From: Lujinxingia sediminis
GTDB lineage: Bacteria > Myxococcota_A > Bradymonadia > Bradymonadales > Bradymonadaceae
Direction: 5' to 3'
Assembly (NCBI RefSeq): GCF_004005565.1
Contig: NZ_SADD01000001.1
Location: 434,001-498,000, forward strand
DNA length: 64,000 bases
The notes beneath the pieces are model-generated. The model was not told the origin of the DNA. It saw only the letters and a list, made by a program, of their open reading frames with translations, and did not search any database. The position numbers and the translations under genes were made by a program. Below, piece by piece: positions 9,664-17,434 of this stretch (positions are counted from its first letter, which is position 1; every line of letters starts with the position of its first letter).

Positions 9664-10305
9664 ATGATTCTTCACGGATACTGGCGAAGCTCTTCAAGCT
9701 GGCGGGTGCGCATCGGATTCGCACTCAAAGCGCTCGACTACGACTACCGCGCGGTGCACCTGGTCGAAGGCGGTGGCAAGCAGCATAGCGAGGAGTATCG
9801 CGCCAAAAACCCCATGCGCCAGGTGCCGATGCTGGAGTGGGAGGAGAATGGCGAGCAGATCTACCTCACCCAGTCGCTGGCCATCCTGGAGTTTCTCGAC
9901 GAGCTGCGGCCGACCCCGGCGATCTTGCCGGCCAACCGCGTGCACCGGGCCTGGTCCCGCGAGATGGCCGAGGTCATCAACGCCGGCACCCAGCCTCTGC
10001 AGAACCTGGCGGTGATTCAAAAGATCAAAGCCGAGACCGACCTCGACGCCAAAGCCTGGTGCCGCGACTGGATCGAGCGCGGCCTGAGCGCCTACGAGCT
10101 GCTCGCGGAGCGCCGCGCCGGCACCTACTCGGTGGGCGATGAGGTCAGCCTGGCCGACATCTGTCTTATCCCCCAGCTCTACAACGCGCGTCGATTTGAC
10201 GTGGATCTGGAGGCCTTCCCGACCATCCTGGGCATCGAGGAGCGCTGCAACGCGCTGGAGGCGTTTCAGCTCTCGCACCCCGACCAGCAGCCCGACGCTC
10301 CCTGA
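9664..10305 (+). CDS. maiA: Maleylacetoacetate isomerase (zeta-class GST)
   Basis: Glutathione-dependent cis-trans isomerase converting maleylacetoacetate to fumarylacetoacetate in tyrosine catabolism. The signature SSSSWRVRIGFALK at residues 9-22 is the zeta-class glutathione-binding loop. NPMRQVPMLEWE and LTQSLAILEFLDE complete the thioredoxin-like domain, and the C-terminal helical domain has VSLADICLIPQLYNARRFDV. The frame is open upstream to 9520, but ATG 9664 has GGAGG at 9654-9658 and gives the normal N-terminus (213 residues). It follows the FAH-family gene, which would act on its product. Confidence 0.95.
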   Translation: MILHGYWRSSSSWRVRIGFALKALDYDYRAVHLVEGGGKQHSEEYRAKNPMRQVPMLEWEENGEQIYLTQSLAILEFLDELRPTPAILPANRVHRAWSREMAEVINAGTQPLQNLAVIQKIKAETDLDAKAWCRDWIERGLSAYELLAERRAGTYSVGDEVSLADICLIPQLYNARRFDVDLEAFPTILGIEERCNALEAFQLSHPDQQPDAP

Positions 10306-10314
10306 GGTTTTGAC

Positions 10315-10767
10315 GTGCAGACGTTCACGTTGGAAGTGCAGATCAAGACCTTTGAAGAGCTCAGCAAGCTGGAGCTCTACGAGGTGATGGTCCTGCGCAA
10401 CGAGGTTTTTGTCGTCGGCCAGAAGATCACCGCCGAGCCCGAGGTCGACGGCCTGGATGTCGACTGCGCCCATGTGCTTCTCAGGGCCGATGAGCGTCTG
10501 GTGGGCACCGCCCGCATCTTCCATAAAACGTCGCCGATGGTGGTCGGGCGAGTGGCGGTGCATCCCGAGCGTCAGGGGCAGGGCCTGGGCACGAAGGTCA
10601 TGGAGGCGGTGCAGCGCTACCTTGGCGAGCGCGCGGCCGAGCTGCACGCCCAGGCCCATCTGGAGCGCTGGTACACGACTCTGGGTTGGGAGCGTTATGG
10701 CGAGCCCTTTGTCGAGGCGGAGATTCCCCACGTGATGATGCGCTGGCCTTCCGGCAGCCCGCGTTGA
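10315..10767 (+). CDS. ElaA-type GNAT acetyltransferase
   Basis: 150-residue N-acetyltransferase of the ElaA family. The acetyl-CoA site is in VGRVAVHPERQGQGLGTKVM (residues about 77-96). The C-terminal block RWYTTLGWERYGEPFVEAEI followed by PHVMM is highly characteristic of ElaA. The start is a GTG at 10315, eight bases after a TGAGG that overlaps the end of maiA, so it is probably co-transcribed with maiA. The physiological substrate of ElaA proteins is not established. Confidence 0.9.
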   Translation: MQTFTLEVQIKTFEELSKLELYEVMVLRNEVFVVGQKITAEPEVDGLDVDCAHVLLRADERLVGTARIFHKTSPMVVGRVAVHPERQGQGLGTKVMEAVQRYLGERAAELHAQAHLERWYTTLGWERYGEPFVEAEIPHVMMRWPSGSPR

Positions 10768-10891
10768 TGCTCTGCCGCGGCGTCATACGACCGGGCGCCC
10801 CGGTGGGAAATGAAATACGCCGATCATGGTGTTCGGTCGGTGTTGCATAAAAAACTGGCAAACCACCACGTACACACATGAGGAGACGACC

Positions 10892-11620
10892 ATGGCGTTG
10901 GAAGGCGTAAACATTCAGTGGCTGGGACATTCCACCTTTGTGATCACCACCCCCGAGGGAAAGACCCTGCTGGTGGACCCGTGGTTGCGATCCAATCCGA
11001 AGTGCCCGGCGGAGGCCTACGAGCTGACGCCGGACGCGGTCTTGATCACCCACGGTCATTTCGACCATATCGGCGATGTCTTCGAGGTGGCCGAGCGCTG
11101 TCAGGGGCCCTTCGTCGGCATTTTTGAGCTGACCAGCTGGCTGGGAAGCCGCGGGGTGGCGGCCGAGCAGCTCGTGGGCATGAACAAGGGCGGCACGGTG
11201 GAGCTCGAAGACCTTGATGTACGCGTTTCCATGACCGATGCGCGCCATAGCTCGTCCTTCCAGGAGGCCGACGGCATGAGCATCTATCTGGGAGAAGCCG
11301 CCGGTTTTGTGGTGGAGTTCTCCACCGGGGAGTCGCTCTACATCGCCGGCGATACCGCGCTCTTTGGTGATATGGCCTGGATCGCCGAGATCTACGGACC
11401 CACGGTGGGGATTCTGCCGATCGGGGACCGCTTCACCATGGACCCCCTGCAGGCGGCGATGGCCGCCGACCTGCTGGAGCTCGACGTGGTGATTCCCTGC
11501 CACTTTGGCACCGCCCCCGGGCTCACCGGCACGCCGGCCCAGCTCATCGAGTACCTGGAAAGCTACGAGATTGAGGTCGACGTGGTCGCGCTGGAGCCGG
11601 GTCAGGAGCACGCCTTCTAA
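10892..11620 (+). CDS. Metallo-beta-lactamase-fold metal-dependent hydrolase (UPF0173-like)
   Basis: 242-residue hydrolase of the UlaG/UPF0173 type. The metal ligands appear in order: LGHSTFVI near the N-terminus, the HxHxDH motif in LITHGHFDHIGD, the middle His in TDARHSS, the Asp in YIAGDTALFGDM, and the last His in IPCHFGTAPG. ATG 10892 is preferred to an upstream in-frame ATG because GAGGAGA lies six bases before it. It stands alone, closed by a strong terminator. The substrate is unknown; members of this family are often annotated only as hydrolases. Confidence 0.9.
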   Translation: MALEGVNIQWLGHSTFVITTPEGKTLLVDPWLRSNPKCPAEAYELTPDAVLITHGHFDHIGDVFEVAERCQGPFVGIFELTSWLGSRGVAAEQLVGMNKGGTVELEDLDVRVSMTDARHSSSFQEADGMSIYLGEAAGFVVEFSTGESLYIAGDTALFGDMAWIAEIYGPTVGILPIGDRFTMDPLQAAMAADLLELDVVIPCHFGTAPGLTGTPAQLIEYLESYEIEVDVVALEPGQEHAF

Positions 11621-11647
11621 GCGTCTCCAGAGAGCTATGTCCTGATT

Positions 11648-11685
11648 AAAAAAACCGCCGGCCTCTTGAGGGCCGGCGGTTTTTT
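11648..11685. terminator. Bidirectional terminator between hydrolase and crcB genes
   Basis: An A-run, the stem ACCGCCGGCC, a seven-base loop, the complementary arm and a T-run are present. Both strands have the U-tract, so it can stop the plus-strand hydrolase transcript and the minus-strand crcB transcript. Confidence 0.9.
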
Positions 11686-11758
11686 ATATCTCGGCCGTGC
11701 GCTGCTTTTGCGCGACCGGGCACCGTTGAGAAGCCCGCTCGCCAGGTGCTTCCAGGCC

Positions 11759-12139
11759 TCAGGCGCTCAGGGTGAGCGCCAGCGCAAAGGCCCCCACAGC
11801 CCCGCCCACCGTCAGCACCACATATCCCGACGCGCGCCAGAAGGAGCGCGCGGCAAGCTGCCGGGTCTCCACCGCGAAGGTCGAGAAGGTGGTCAGCGCC
11901 CCGCAGAATCCGAACCCGGCGAACATCAAAAGCGGGCTCTCATACATCGGAGAGTCGGCGGCCCGGACCCCGGCCATCAGCCAGCCCAGCAGCGCGCTGC
12001 CACCCAGGTTGATGAGCAGGGTATTGAGCGGAAAGCCCAGCCGATTCGAGACGCCGAGGAGCGCGCGGGTGAGCGCAAAACGCACAAGCGCGCCCACCGC
12101 CCCGCCCGCACCCACAAGGGCTGCCATCTCCCCGCTCAC
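11759..12139 (-). CDS. crcB: CrcB/Fluc fluoride channel subunit, second copy
   Basis: Small four-helix membrane protein of the CrcB (Fluc) family, which exports fluoride as a dual-topology or paired dimer. Seen are the N-terminal GAGGAVGALVRFALTRAL, the helix-2 Asn in LLINLGGSALLGW, and the signature CGALTTFSTFAVET. The GTG start at 12139 has GGAGG six bases upstream and overlaps the stop of the other crcB gene (GTGA), giving 126 residues and translational coupling. ATG 12127 is an alternative. Tandem unequal CrcB proteins are known to assemble as heterodimers with opposite orientations. Confidence 0.92.
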   Translation of the reverse strand: MSGEMAALVGAGGAVGALVRFALTRALLGVSNRLGFPLNTLLINLGGSALLGWLMAGVRAADSPMYESPLLMFAGFGFCGALTTFSTFAVETRQLAARSFWRASGYVVLTVGGAVGAFALALTLSA

Positions 12140-12555
12140 GCCCCACCTCCGGCGCTCGTGGAGAGCTGTCCGCCGCCCAGACGCGCGCCCAGCGCCGCCA
12201 GCGCCAGACCCCCGACCAGCGAGAGCGCCACGTAGCTCGCCGAAAGCCCCGGCGACGCGTCGCTCAGAAGCCAGAACGCCTCCGACGCGAAGGTCGAGGT
12301 CGAGGTGAACGACCCCAACAGCCCCACCCCCACGCCCTGCTGCAACCAGGCCGGGGGGCGCCGCATCTGGCCGACGCGGGTGGCCACCCAACCCAAGAAG
12401 AGGCAGCCCACCCAGTTGGCCACCAGCGTGCCGGTGGGCACCACGTTGATCGCCGGAAGCGCCAGGCCCACAGCCGTGCGCAGCAGCGCGCCGAGCGCGC
12501 CGCCCAGGGCGACGCATACGATCGTGATGAGGCGGGTCGGGGGGGAGGTGGGCAT
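12136..12555 (-). CDS. crcB: CrcB/Fluc fluoride channel subunit, first copy
   Basis: 139-residue CrcB-family membrane protein, first gene of the overlapping pair. Family features are CVALGGALGALLRTAVGLAL, the Asn-containing LVANWVGCLFLGW and GSFTSTSTFASEAF. The last corresponds to the usual GxTTFSTF motif, but reads TSTSTF, so the Phe that contributes to the fluoride pore ladder is a Ser in this copy. ATG 12555 was chosen because the open frame upstream (to 12771) is not protein-like and runs into the repeat array. No crcB-type fluoride riboswitch was recognisable upstream. Confidence 0.88.
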   Translation of the reverse strand: MPTSPPTRLITIVCVALGGALGALLRTAVGLALPAINVVPTGTLVANWVGCLFLGWVATRVGQMRRPPAWLQQGVGVGLLGSFTSTSTFASEAFWLLSDASPGLSASYVALSLVGGLALAALGARLGGGQLSTSAGGGA

Positions 12556-12699
12556 CGGCAAAATACTCAGTCCTGGGGATTCAGCGCACGCGGAGGTCCG
12601 CACCGGCAGAGTTAGCATGAGGGCTGGGAGGGCGTCGAATCGGGCAGATCCCGTGTGCGCGACGGTCGCGACAAGGGCTGCGCGGGTCAAAGCGTCTTC

Positions 12700-13066
12700 G
12701 CGAGTGTCGAGGACACGATGTGCGCACTCAAAACGCGCGCTCAACGCCCGTGGGCTCGTAGGCGACGACACAAAAGAGGAACTCGGCCGTCGGAGAGGCG
12801 TTTTGAGAACTCAAAACGCGCGCTCATCGGCCGTGCTCGTTATGGGTGTGCCTCCAAAAACGAGCTCGACAATCGGGGACGTGTTTTGAACTGGCGCGTC
12901 GTGAACTCGGCGGTCGGCAACGCGTTTTGAACTGGCGCGTCGTGAACTCGGCGGTGGGGGAGGCGATTTGAGAACTCAAAACGCGAGCTCGGCGGTCGGG
13001 GAGGCGTTTTGAAAACTCAAAACGCGAGCTCGGCACCTGGGACGGTGGTTTGAGAGCAGCGGCAGG
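12700..13066. repeat. Tandem array of about nine 41-bp units with internal palindrome
   Basis: Unit boundaries fall near 12700, 12737, 12779, 12820, 12862, 12903, 12944, 12985 and 13026; the last five steps are exactly 41 bases. A typical unit starts GAGCTCGGCGGTCGGGGAGG and then carries GCGTTTTGAGAACTCAAAACGC or a variant; in the complete form GCGTTTTGAG and CTCAAAACGC pair as a 10-bp stem. Central units are best conserved and outer ones are degenerate. Because 41 is not a multiple of three, the array cannot encode a protein repeat. It lies between the divergent crcB pair and the coiled-coil gene at 13229. Confidence 0.88.
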
Positions 13067-13228
13067 TCAGCGCTTCGGTTTGAGCTTCGGGGAGCATTTG
13101 CTAGGCTCAGCCGCATACCCGAGTTGTTTTGCCGTACGGGGGCCCGTTTGCGGCTCGTTTCAGGTCTGCGTGCGCGATCGTGCGCAGACGAGAGGCGCAT
13201 CATCTGCTTTTGGAGACAGGAGTTTGTG

Positions 13229-14023
13229 ATGAGTAACAAAGTGGGAAAGACGGTGGAGAATCGTGTGAACTGGGGGCGCTGGGTGGCCTCTTCGATTGAG
13301 GTCCACGGGGAGAACGTAGCCGTGAAGCTCAAGGGGCAGATGGGCTTCGATACGCCGGATTGGCGGCGATTCATTGAGGGGCAGGGCAACGATCTTGGCG
13401 ATCTGACCGAACGCCTCTGGCAGAAGGAAGCCGAGCTGGCCCGGGAGCGCGCCGACGATGGCGAGCACCGCACGGCCCGGGACGAGGCCGCTGCCCGTAC
13501 CCTGGAGATGCTCTCGCGCACGCGCTCGCTTCTGGACGCCGGCGCTCCGGGCCTTGCAAAGCGCTTCGGACTCGACGGCACGTTGCCCCGTGAGCCCAAA
13601 GCGCTGGAGTCCTTTGGTCAGAACGTCGCCGCGATGTTGCGCGAGGCCGATCTCGACATCGATGCCATGGGACTCGTCATTGCCAGCCGCGAGCTCGCCA
13701 ACAACCTTCAGGCCCCGATCGAGGAGTTGCGCAAAGAGCTGACGACGCTTAACGAGGAGGAGCGCAAGGCCGAACGCCTTCTCACCGAGCGCGACGCCCT
13801 GATCGAGGAGTGGTCGCGCATCTACCAGGCCGTCGCCGGAATCATGGAGCAGCTCTTCCGCCTGGCGGGCGATGATGAGTTGGCCCGACGCGTGCGACCC
13901 ACAACCAACCGCTCTCTGGGCATCGACTCGCCAGCAGAGGATGGCGAACTCACCGAGCCGACCTCGCCGGCTGCTCCCGAGCCGGGGGATTCGCCAGAGC
14001 CGCAGCCGGAGGTGGCGGAGTGA
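13229..14023 (+). CDS. Coiled-coil protein of unknown function
   Basis: 264-residue soluble, charged protein with no recognised domain. Residues about 60-95 and 160-205 look like alpha-helical coiled coils (LWQKEAELARERADDGEHRT; ELRKELTTLNEEERKAERLL). The last 35 residues are an acidic Pro/Glu-rich tail. ATG 13229 is preferred over earlier in-frame starts because GGAG precedes it by seven to eight bases and the upstream residues are Arg-rich noise. It is single, preceded by the 41-bp array and followed by a terminator. No signal peptide or membrane segment is seen. Function unknown. Confidence 0.8.
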   Translation: MSNKVGKTVENRVNWGRWVASSIEVHGENVAVKLKGQMGFDTPDWRRFIEGQGNDLGDLTERLWQKEAELARERADDGEHRTARDEAAARTLEMLSRTRSLLDAGAPGLAKRFGLDGTLPREPKALESFGQNVAAMLREADLDIDAMGLVIASRELANNLQAPIEELRKELTTLNEEERKAERLLTERDALIEEWSRIYQAVAGIMEQLFRLAGDDELARRVRPTTNRSLGIDSPAEDGELTEPTSPAAPEPGDSPEPQPEVAE

Positions 14024-14070
14024 TTTTCAATCATGAAAAGCGCTAAAGCATGAAGGGGGAAACAAAATCG

Positions 14071-14100
14071 GCCGCCGGAGTGTCTCCGGCGGTCTTTTTT
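14071..14100 (+). terminator. Rho-independent terminator after the coiled-coil gene
   Basis: The stem CCGCCGGAG with a three-base loop and exact complement is followed by TCTTTTTT. Confidence 0.93.
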
Positions 14101-14211
14101 GGTCAGGGTTCAGGGAACCACGTCGCCAAAAGGCTGGAAATACGATCGATGCCCCGGCACACTGCCCCCTCGCACCCCGAACGACTCAAACCCTATGCCC
14201 GGAGATATCGC

Positions 14212-14382
14212 ATGACGTTCTCACCCTCCGTCTTGTCCCTGCGCGCCCGATTCACGACGACCTCGGCTGTGCTCTTCGGGCTCGCTGCCGGGCTGGTCGC
14301 GCCGGGAACGCCGACGCCGCTGGGTTGGGTGAAGGTGGGAGTGGGGCTTGTAGGGCTGGGGCGCCGTGCGCGGCGCGGCTGA
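14212..14382 (+). pseudogene. 56-codon remnant: signal segment joined directly to sorting tail
   Basis: A short frame with GGAG seven bases before its ATG. It encodes an N-terminal hydrophobic leader (RARFTTTSAVLFGLAAGLVA) that passes straight into LGWVKVGVGLVGLGRRARRG. The latter closely matches the C-terminal tail of the next gene (LTWVMVGLGLVGLGRRVRRS), also at the DNA level. The whole cysteine-rich middle present in the three neighbours is absent. The simplest reading is an internal deletion of a fourth paralogue. A functional mini-protein cannot be excluded, since the frame and ribosome-binding site are intact. Confidence 0.6.
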
Positions 14383-14484
14383 CGAGTCTCCGGAGAGTTT
14401 CTGCCGGAAAAAGGACGTTCCCTTCAGCACACTGCTCGACCTGCCGCTTTCGAGTCATCAAACGTTTTTCGATGTGGACATGCC

Positions 14485-15111
14485 ATGCTGCCATCACACC
14501 GCCCCACGTTCATCCCTTTCAAGAAATGGTCGGCCGCGCTTCTGGGGCTCGCCGCAGGATGTTTCATGGTGGGAGGGGTGCCGCAGGCGACCGCCCTTTG
14601 TCCCGCGCCCGAACGCTACGATGAGCTCAATGCCTATATCGACGAGATCTGGTCCACCGAGCGTTACGCATGTCTGGACGTCGAGGCTGACCCCGTCACC
14701 GACGCGGCGACGGGGCGCATTTGGATTGTCACGGACATCATTAACGGGTGTGAGGAAGGTATTCTGGTCGAATTCGAGGACCCGCCCTATCAAAATAACG
14801 AGTTCATTTCATCGGGAGAGGCGGTGACGTTGGAGGTGCAGGTGGAGAGCTACCAGAATGCACCGCAAGGGGAAGGCGAGCTGGAGTTTCGCGTGGACGG
14901 CGAGGACGAGCCGATCGTGCGTGTTCTCTATTCTTTTGAAGGGACACCCCGCGATAACCGCGACGTTGAGTGCAACGACGAAGTCTCGGTTGGGTGTGGC
15001 GGGTGTGCAGCCTCCAGCTCGACTCCGGCCCACGCGCCGCTGACCTGGGTGATGGTGGGGCTGGGGCTTGTGGGGTTGGGGAGGCGTGTGCGGCGCAGCG
15101 CGCGCTCCTGA
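14485..15111 (+). CDS. Secreted tail-anchored paralogue 1 of a tandem family
   Basis: 208 residues. A signal peptide (to about residue 38, QATALC) is followed by a domain shared with the genes at 15882 and 16663: LCPAPERYDELNAYIDEIW, ERYACLDVE, NGCEEG, VLYSFEGTPRD, and a Cys pair before the tail. The C-terminus has a hydrophobic stretch and a basic end (GLGLVGLGRRVRRSARS), resembling the MYXO-CTERM sorting signal that myxosortase processes at a nearby Cys (here GCGGC). Conserved cysteines suggest disulfides outside the cytoplasm. No known family was recognised. It is closed by the terminator at 15169. Confidence 0.82.
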   Translation: MLPSHRPTFIPFKKWSAALLGLAAGCFMVGGVPQATALCPAPERYDELNAYIDEIWSTERYACLDVEADPVTDAATGRIWIVTDIINGCEEGILVEFEDPPYQNNEFISSGEAVTLEVQVESYQNAPQGEGELEFRVDGEDEPIVRVLYSFEGTPRDNRDVECNDEVSVGCGGCAASSSTPAHAPLTWVMVGLGLVGLGRRVRRSARS

Positions 15112-15168
15112 GCTTGACGCTTCGCTCGATGGTTGCGCCGGGCACAGAGCCTGAGCGTCGCGGCCAGC

Positions 15169-15205
15169 AAAAAGAGCCGCCGGAGAGAACTCCGGCGGCT
15201 CTTTT
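15169..15205. terminator. Bidirectional terminator between converging genes
   Basis: An A-run, GAGCCGCCGGAG, a four-base AGAA loop, the exact complement CTCCGGCGGCTC and a T-run lie between the plus gene ending at 15111 and the minus gene ending at 15239. Confidence 0.92.
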
Positions 15206-15238
15206 TGTATATGGGCTTCAGATCGACGCAGCAGCGGG

Positions 15239-15883
15239 TTAGCGGGTCAGGCCAAACGCCACCTCGGCCAGCCCCGTGACCTGCTCATCGCCGTTGTTTT
15301 CGCGGACGATGATCTGCACATCGCGCACCCCCTCCACCTGCTCAAACTCATAGACCGCCGCGCTCGCCAGCTCCGGCTCGCCGGCCAGGTCTTCGAGGAG
15401 CAGGAGCTGTTCGCCGTTGGCGTCGAGGAACTCCACGTCGAAGCGCGCGATGGCGTAGCCCTCGCTGTAGGCCGGGGGCATCGTGGAGCGGTGGTGCCAG
15501 ATGTAGAGGGTGTCCATGGTCGCCGGGCCGTTGAAGCTGTAGGTGGCCCAGGCGCCCTCGATGTCGCCGTTGGAGGTGGTCCAGTGGTTGCTGCCACCGT
15601 AGTCGGCGTGGGTATCGGCTGGCCCAAAGCCCCCGGGAAGACCGGAGCCGTTGATGGTGTGCGCGATGCTGTAGGAGTTGGACCACTCCGAGCTGGCCAT
15701 GGCCTCGTCGGGCTGGAAGAAGGCAGCCTCATAACGCTCTGGCGAGGTGCCATCCTCAGAGACGCAGTCCACACAGAGCGCTTCTTTCTGGCCAAGGGGT
15801 GGAAAGGCGATGCGCTTTTCGGGCACACTGCGCGCTCCCACGAAATGGTTAAGGAAAGCGATACATGGACAGGGCGAGGGCAT
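15239..15883 (-). CDS. Discoidin (F5/8 type C)-like fragment
   Basis: The last 160 or so residues read as a beta-sandwich resembling a discoidin/F5/8 type C carbohydrate-binding domain: EWSNSYSIAHTINGSGLPGG, a Trp/Asn-rich loop (SNHWTTSNG), GAWATYSFNGPATMDTLYIW and FDVEFLDANGEQ. The N-terminus is doubtful. The frame runs on to 16003, but residues before about VDCVSEDGTSPERYE do not look like a signal peptide, and the ATG at 15883 overlaps the start of the divergent gene at 15882. Either the true start is internal, or this is a 5'-truncated remnant of a secreted binding protein. The domain call is by eye. Confidence 0.6.
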   Translation of the reverse strand: MPSPCPCIAFLNHFVGARSVPEKRIAFPPLGQKEALCVDCVSEDGTSPERYEAAFFQPDEAMASSEWSNSYSIAHTINGSGLPGGFGPADTHADYGGSNHWTTSNGDIEGAWATYSFNGPATMDTLYIWHHRSTMPPAYSEGYAIARFDVEFLDANGEQLLLLEDLAGEPELASAAVYEFEQVEGVRDVQIIVRENNGDEQVTGLAEVAFGLTR

Positions 15884-16571
15884 GATGACGATGAAGTCTG
15901 GCGAAGGCGCAAAAGAGCGGGTGTTGAGGGTTGCGTCCTGTGGAGTGGGGCTGTTGCTGGGGTGGGGCGCGCTGACAGGCGTGCCGGAGGCTTCAGCCGA
16001 CACGGTGTGCTCCGGACCCTACGCCTACGGGGACCTTGATGTGCAGCTCGACGAGGTGCATAGCGAGGCCGCCTTTGATTGCCTGGCGGTGGAGTATGAG
16101 ATGGACGAGGATGAGCAGTTTGGCACCATATCGCTGAGGCTCAACGTCGCGAACGCCTGCGGCGAGGACATCGCCATCGCGATGAACCTCGACGAGCATT
16201 ACGGGGAACCCTACCTGTATGAAGAGATTGTCGCTGAGGGAGAAACGCTGCGCTTCGGCGGCCCGGTCAGGAAGCTCGATGATGAAAAGCAGGGCAATGG
16301 CGTCGCCGAGATTCGCGCAATCCCGGCCGCAGAGCGCACTGGCGAGGAGATGGGGTTTGAGGAGTATCGTGCGATGGCGAGCGTGCATTATTCGTTTTCG
16401 GGCACGCCCACCTACGCGGACCCCTACTACAATGAGGGCGCCTGCGGCCCGGGGACCACGTTCGGATGCGCAGTGACGAGTTCGGGGCCGCAAGCGCCTT
16501 CGTCCTGGCCGCTGGTGTGGGTGGCGTTAGGGGTTGTGGGGGTGAGGCGGCGAGTGCGCGAGCGTAGCTGA
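15882..16571 (+). CDS. Secreted tail-anchored paralogue 2 of a tandem family
   Basis: 229 residues from the first of three clustered ATGs (15882, 15885, 15891) behind a GAGGG. The signal peptide ends near PEASADTVC. The mature part aligns with its neighbours: VCSGPYAYGDLDVQLDEVH, AAFDCLAVE, NVANACGEDIAIAM, VHYSFSGTPTYADP and FGCAV. The C-terminus SWPLVWVALGVVGVRRRVRE has the hydrophobic-plus-basic layout of the others. The longer open frame (from 15747) was rejected because it adds non-leader sequence. It is the most divergent and acidic of the three. Function unknown; disulfide-bonded, envelope-anchored protein inferred. Confidence 0.8.
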   Translation: MMTMKSGEGAKERVLRVASCGVGLLLGWGALTGVPEASADTVCSGPYAYGDLDVQLDEVHSEAAFDCLAVEYEMDEDEQFGTISLRLNVANACGEDIAIAMNLDEHYGEPYLYEEIVAEGETLRFGGPVRKLDDEKQGNGVAEIRAIPAAERTGEEMGFEEYRAMASVHYSFSGTPTYADPYYNEGACGPGTTFGCAVTSSGPQAPSSWPLVWVALGVVGVRRRVRERS

Positions 16572-16662
16572 GATTCGGAATGAAGACGGTAGCACTCGCC
16601 GCGCTACAGCACGCCTTGTCTGGATTGACGCGAGGGCCAACCGCCTCGCTGAGGAGTTATAA

Positions 16663-17334
16663 ATGAACGTAACGTCCCATCCACCCAACACACCTTCGAC
16701 GCCAACTTTGCCAGGTGTACCGGCGCTTTTCGTCGCGTTGGCGGCGTTTGCGACAGTGCTGGTGCCGATCTCGGCCCACGCGTTGAGCTGCGAGCCGCAG
16801 CCGGAGTACCTCGAGCTCGACGCGCAGATCGATGAGGTCTGGAAGAACGAAGCCTTCGGCTGCCTGGTGGTAGAGCCCGAGATTCGGACTGAAATGTATA
16901 GGGGAAGCGTGGAGATGGTCGTCGACCTCGCCAACGCCTGTGGCGAGGACGTCTGGGTGCTCGCGGGCGATGATTATGCCCCCGGAGAACGCGTCGCTGA
17001 CGGGGCGCTCGTAACACTGAGCGTGGAGGTTGCCTGGCTCTATGGCGAGTCGGAAGGGGAAGGGGAGCTGCAACTCAGCGTACTCTTTGGCGAGGGCCAG
17101 ATCGTGGAGGAGGTGTGGGCTGATGCGTATGAGGCGTTGGCTTTGGTTCAGTACTCGTACTCCGGAGTCCCCAACGACCACGACGGGAGCTGCGGGGGCG
17201 CTACGCCTTTTTATGGATGCGCGGCCTATGGGGGAGAGGGGGAGGGACCGACGCCGTGGGCGTGGATCTGGGTGGTGGTGGGGCTTGTGTGGTCGGGGCG
17301 CTTCTCGTGCACCAGGGCACGTCGGAGGGTTTGA
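16663..17334 (+). CDS. Secreted tail-anchored paralogue 3 of a tandem family
   Basis: 223 residues; GAGGAG lies seven bases before the ATG. A signal peptide ends near SAHALSC. The mature part begins CEPQPEYLELDAQIDEVW and continues EAFGCLVVEPE, VVDLANACGEDVWVL, ALVQYSYSGVPND, GSCGG and YGCAAYGG, matching the other copies in order and spacing. The C-terminal segment AWIWVVVGLVWSGR ends in an Arg-rich stretch, though it has diverged from GLVGLGRR and contains an extra Cys. A run of eight G follows the stop. Function unknown. Confidence 0.82.
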   Translation: MNVTSHPPNTPSTPTLPGVPALFVALAAFATVLVPISAHALSCEPQPEYLELDAQIDEVWKNEAFGCLVVEPEIRTEMYRGSVEMVVDLANACGEDVWVLAGDDYAPGERVADGALVTLSVEVAWLYGESEGEGELQLSVLFGEGQIVEEVWADAYEALALVQYSYSGVPNDHDGSCGGATPFYGCAAYGGEGEGPTPWAWIWVVVGLVWSGRFSCTRARRRV

Positions 17335-17434
17335 GGGGGGGGCAGGTAAGGAGGGAAAGGGGAGAAAAATAAGGTGAGTGCAAGCCCCTCAGAGCGATGA
17401 GGTGACGTCGAGGGGCATCGCATGACCTTGAGTC

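Noticed and set aside
12556-12700. Fluoride riboswitch upstream of crcB
   Set aside because: No match to the conserved crcB-motif core could be seen on the minus strand before the first crcB start.
12655-12930. 91-codon plus-strand frame through the repeat array
   Set aside because: The repeat period is not a multiple of three and the product is Arg-rich noise without a ribosome-binding site.
12700-13066. CRISPR array
   Set aside because: Units are contiguous at 41 bases with no unique spacers and contain their own palindrome; no cas genes are in the window.
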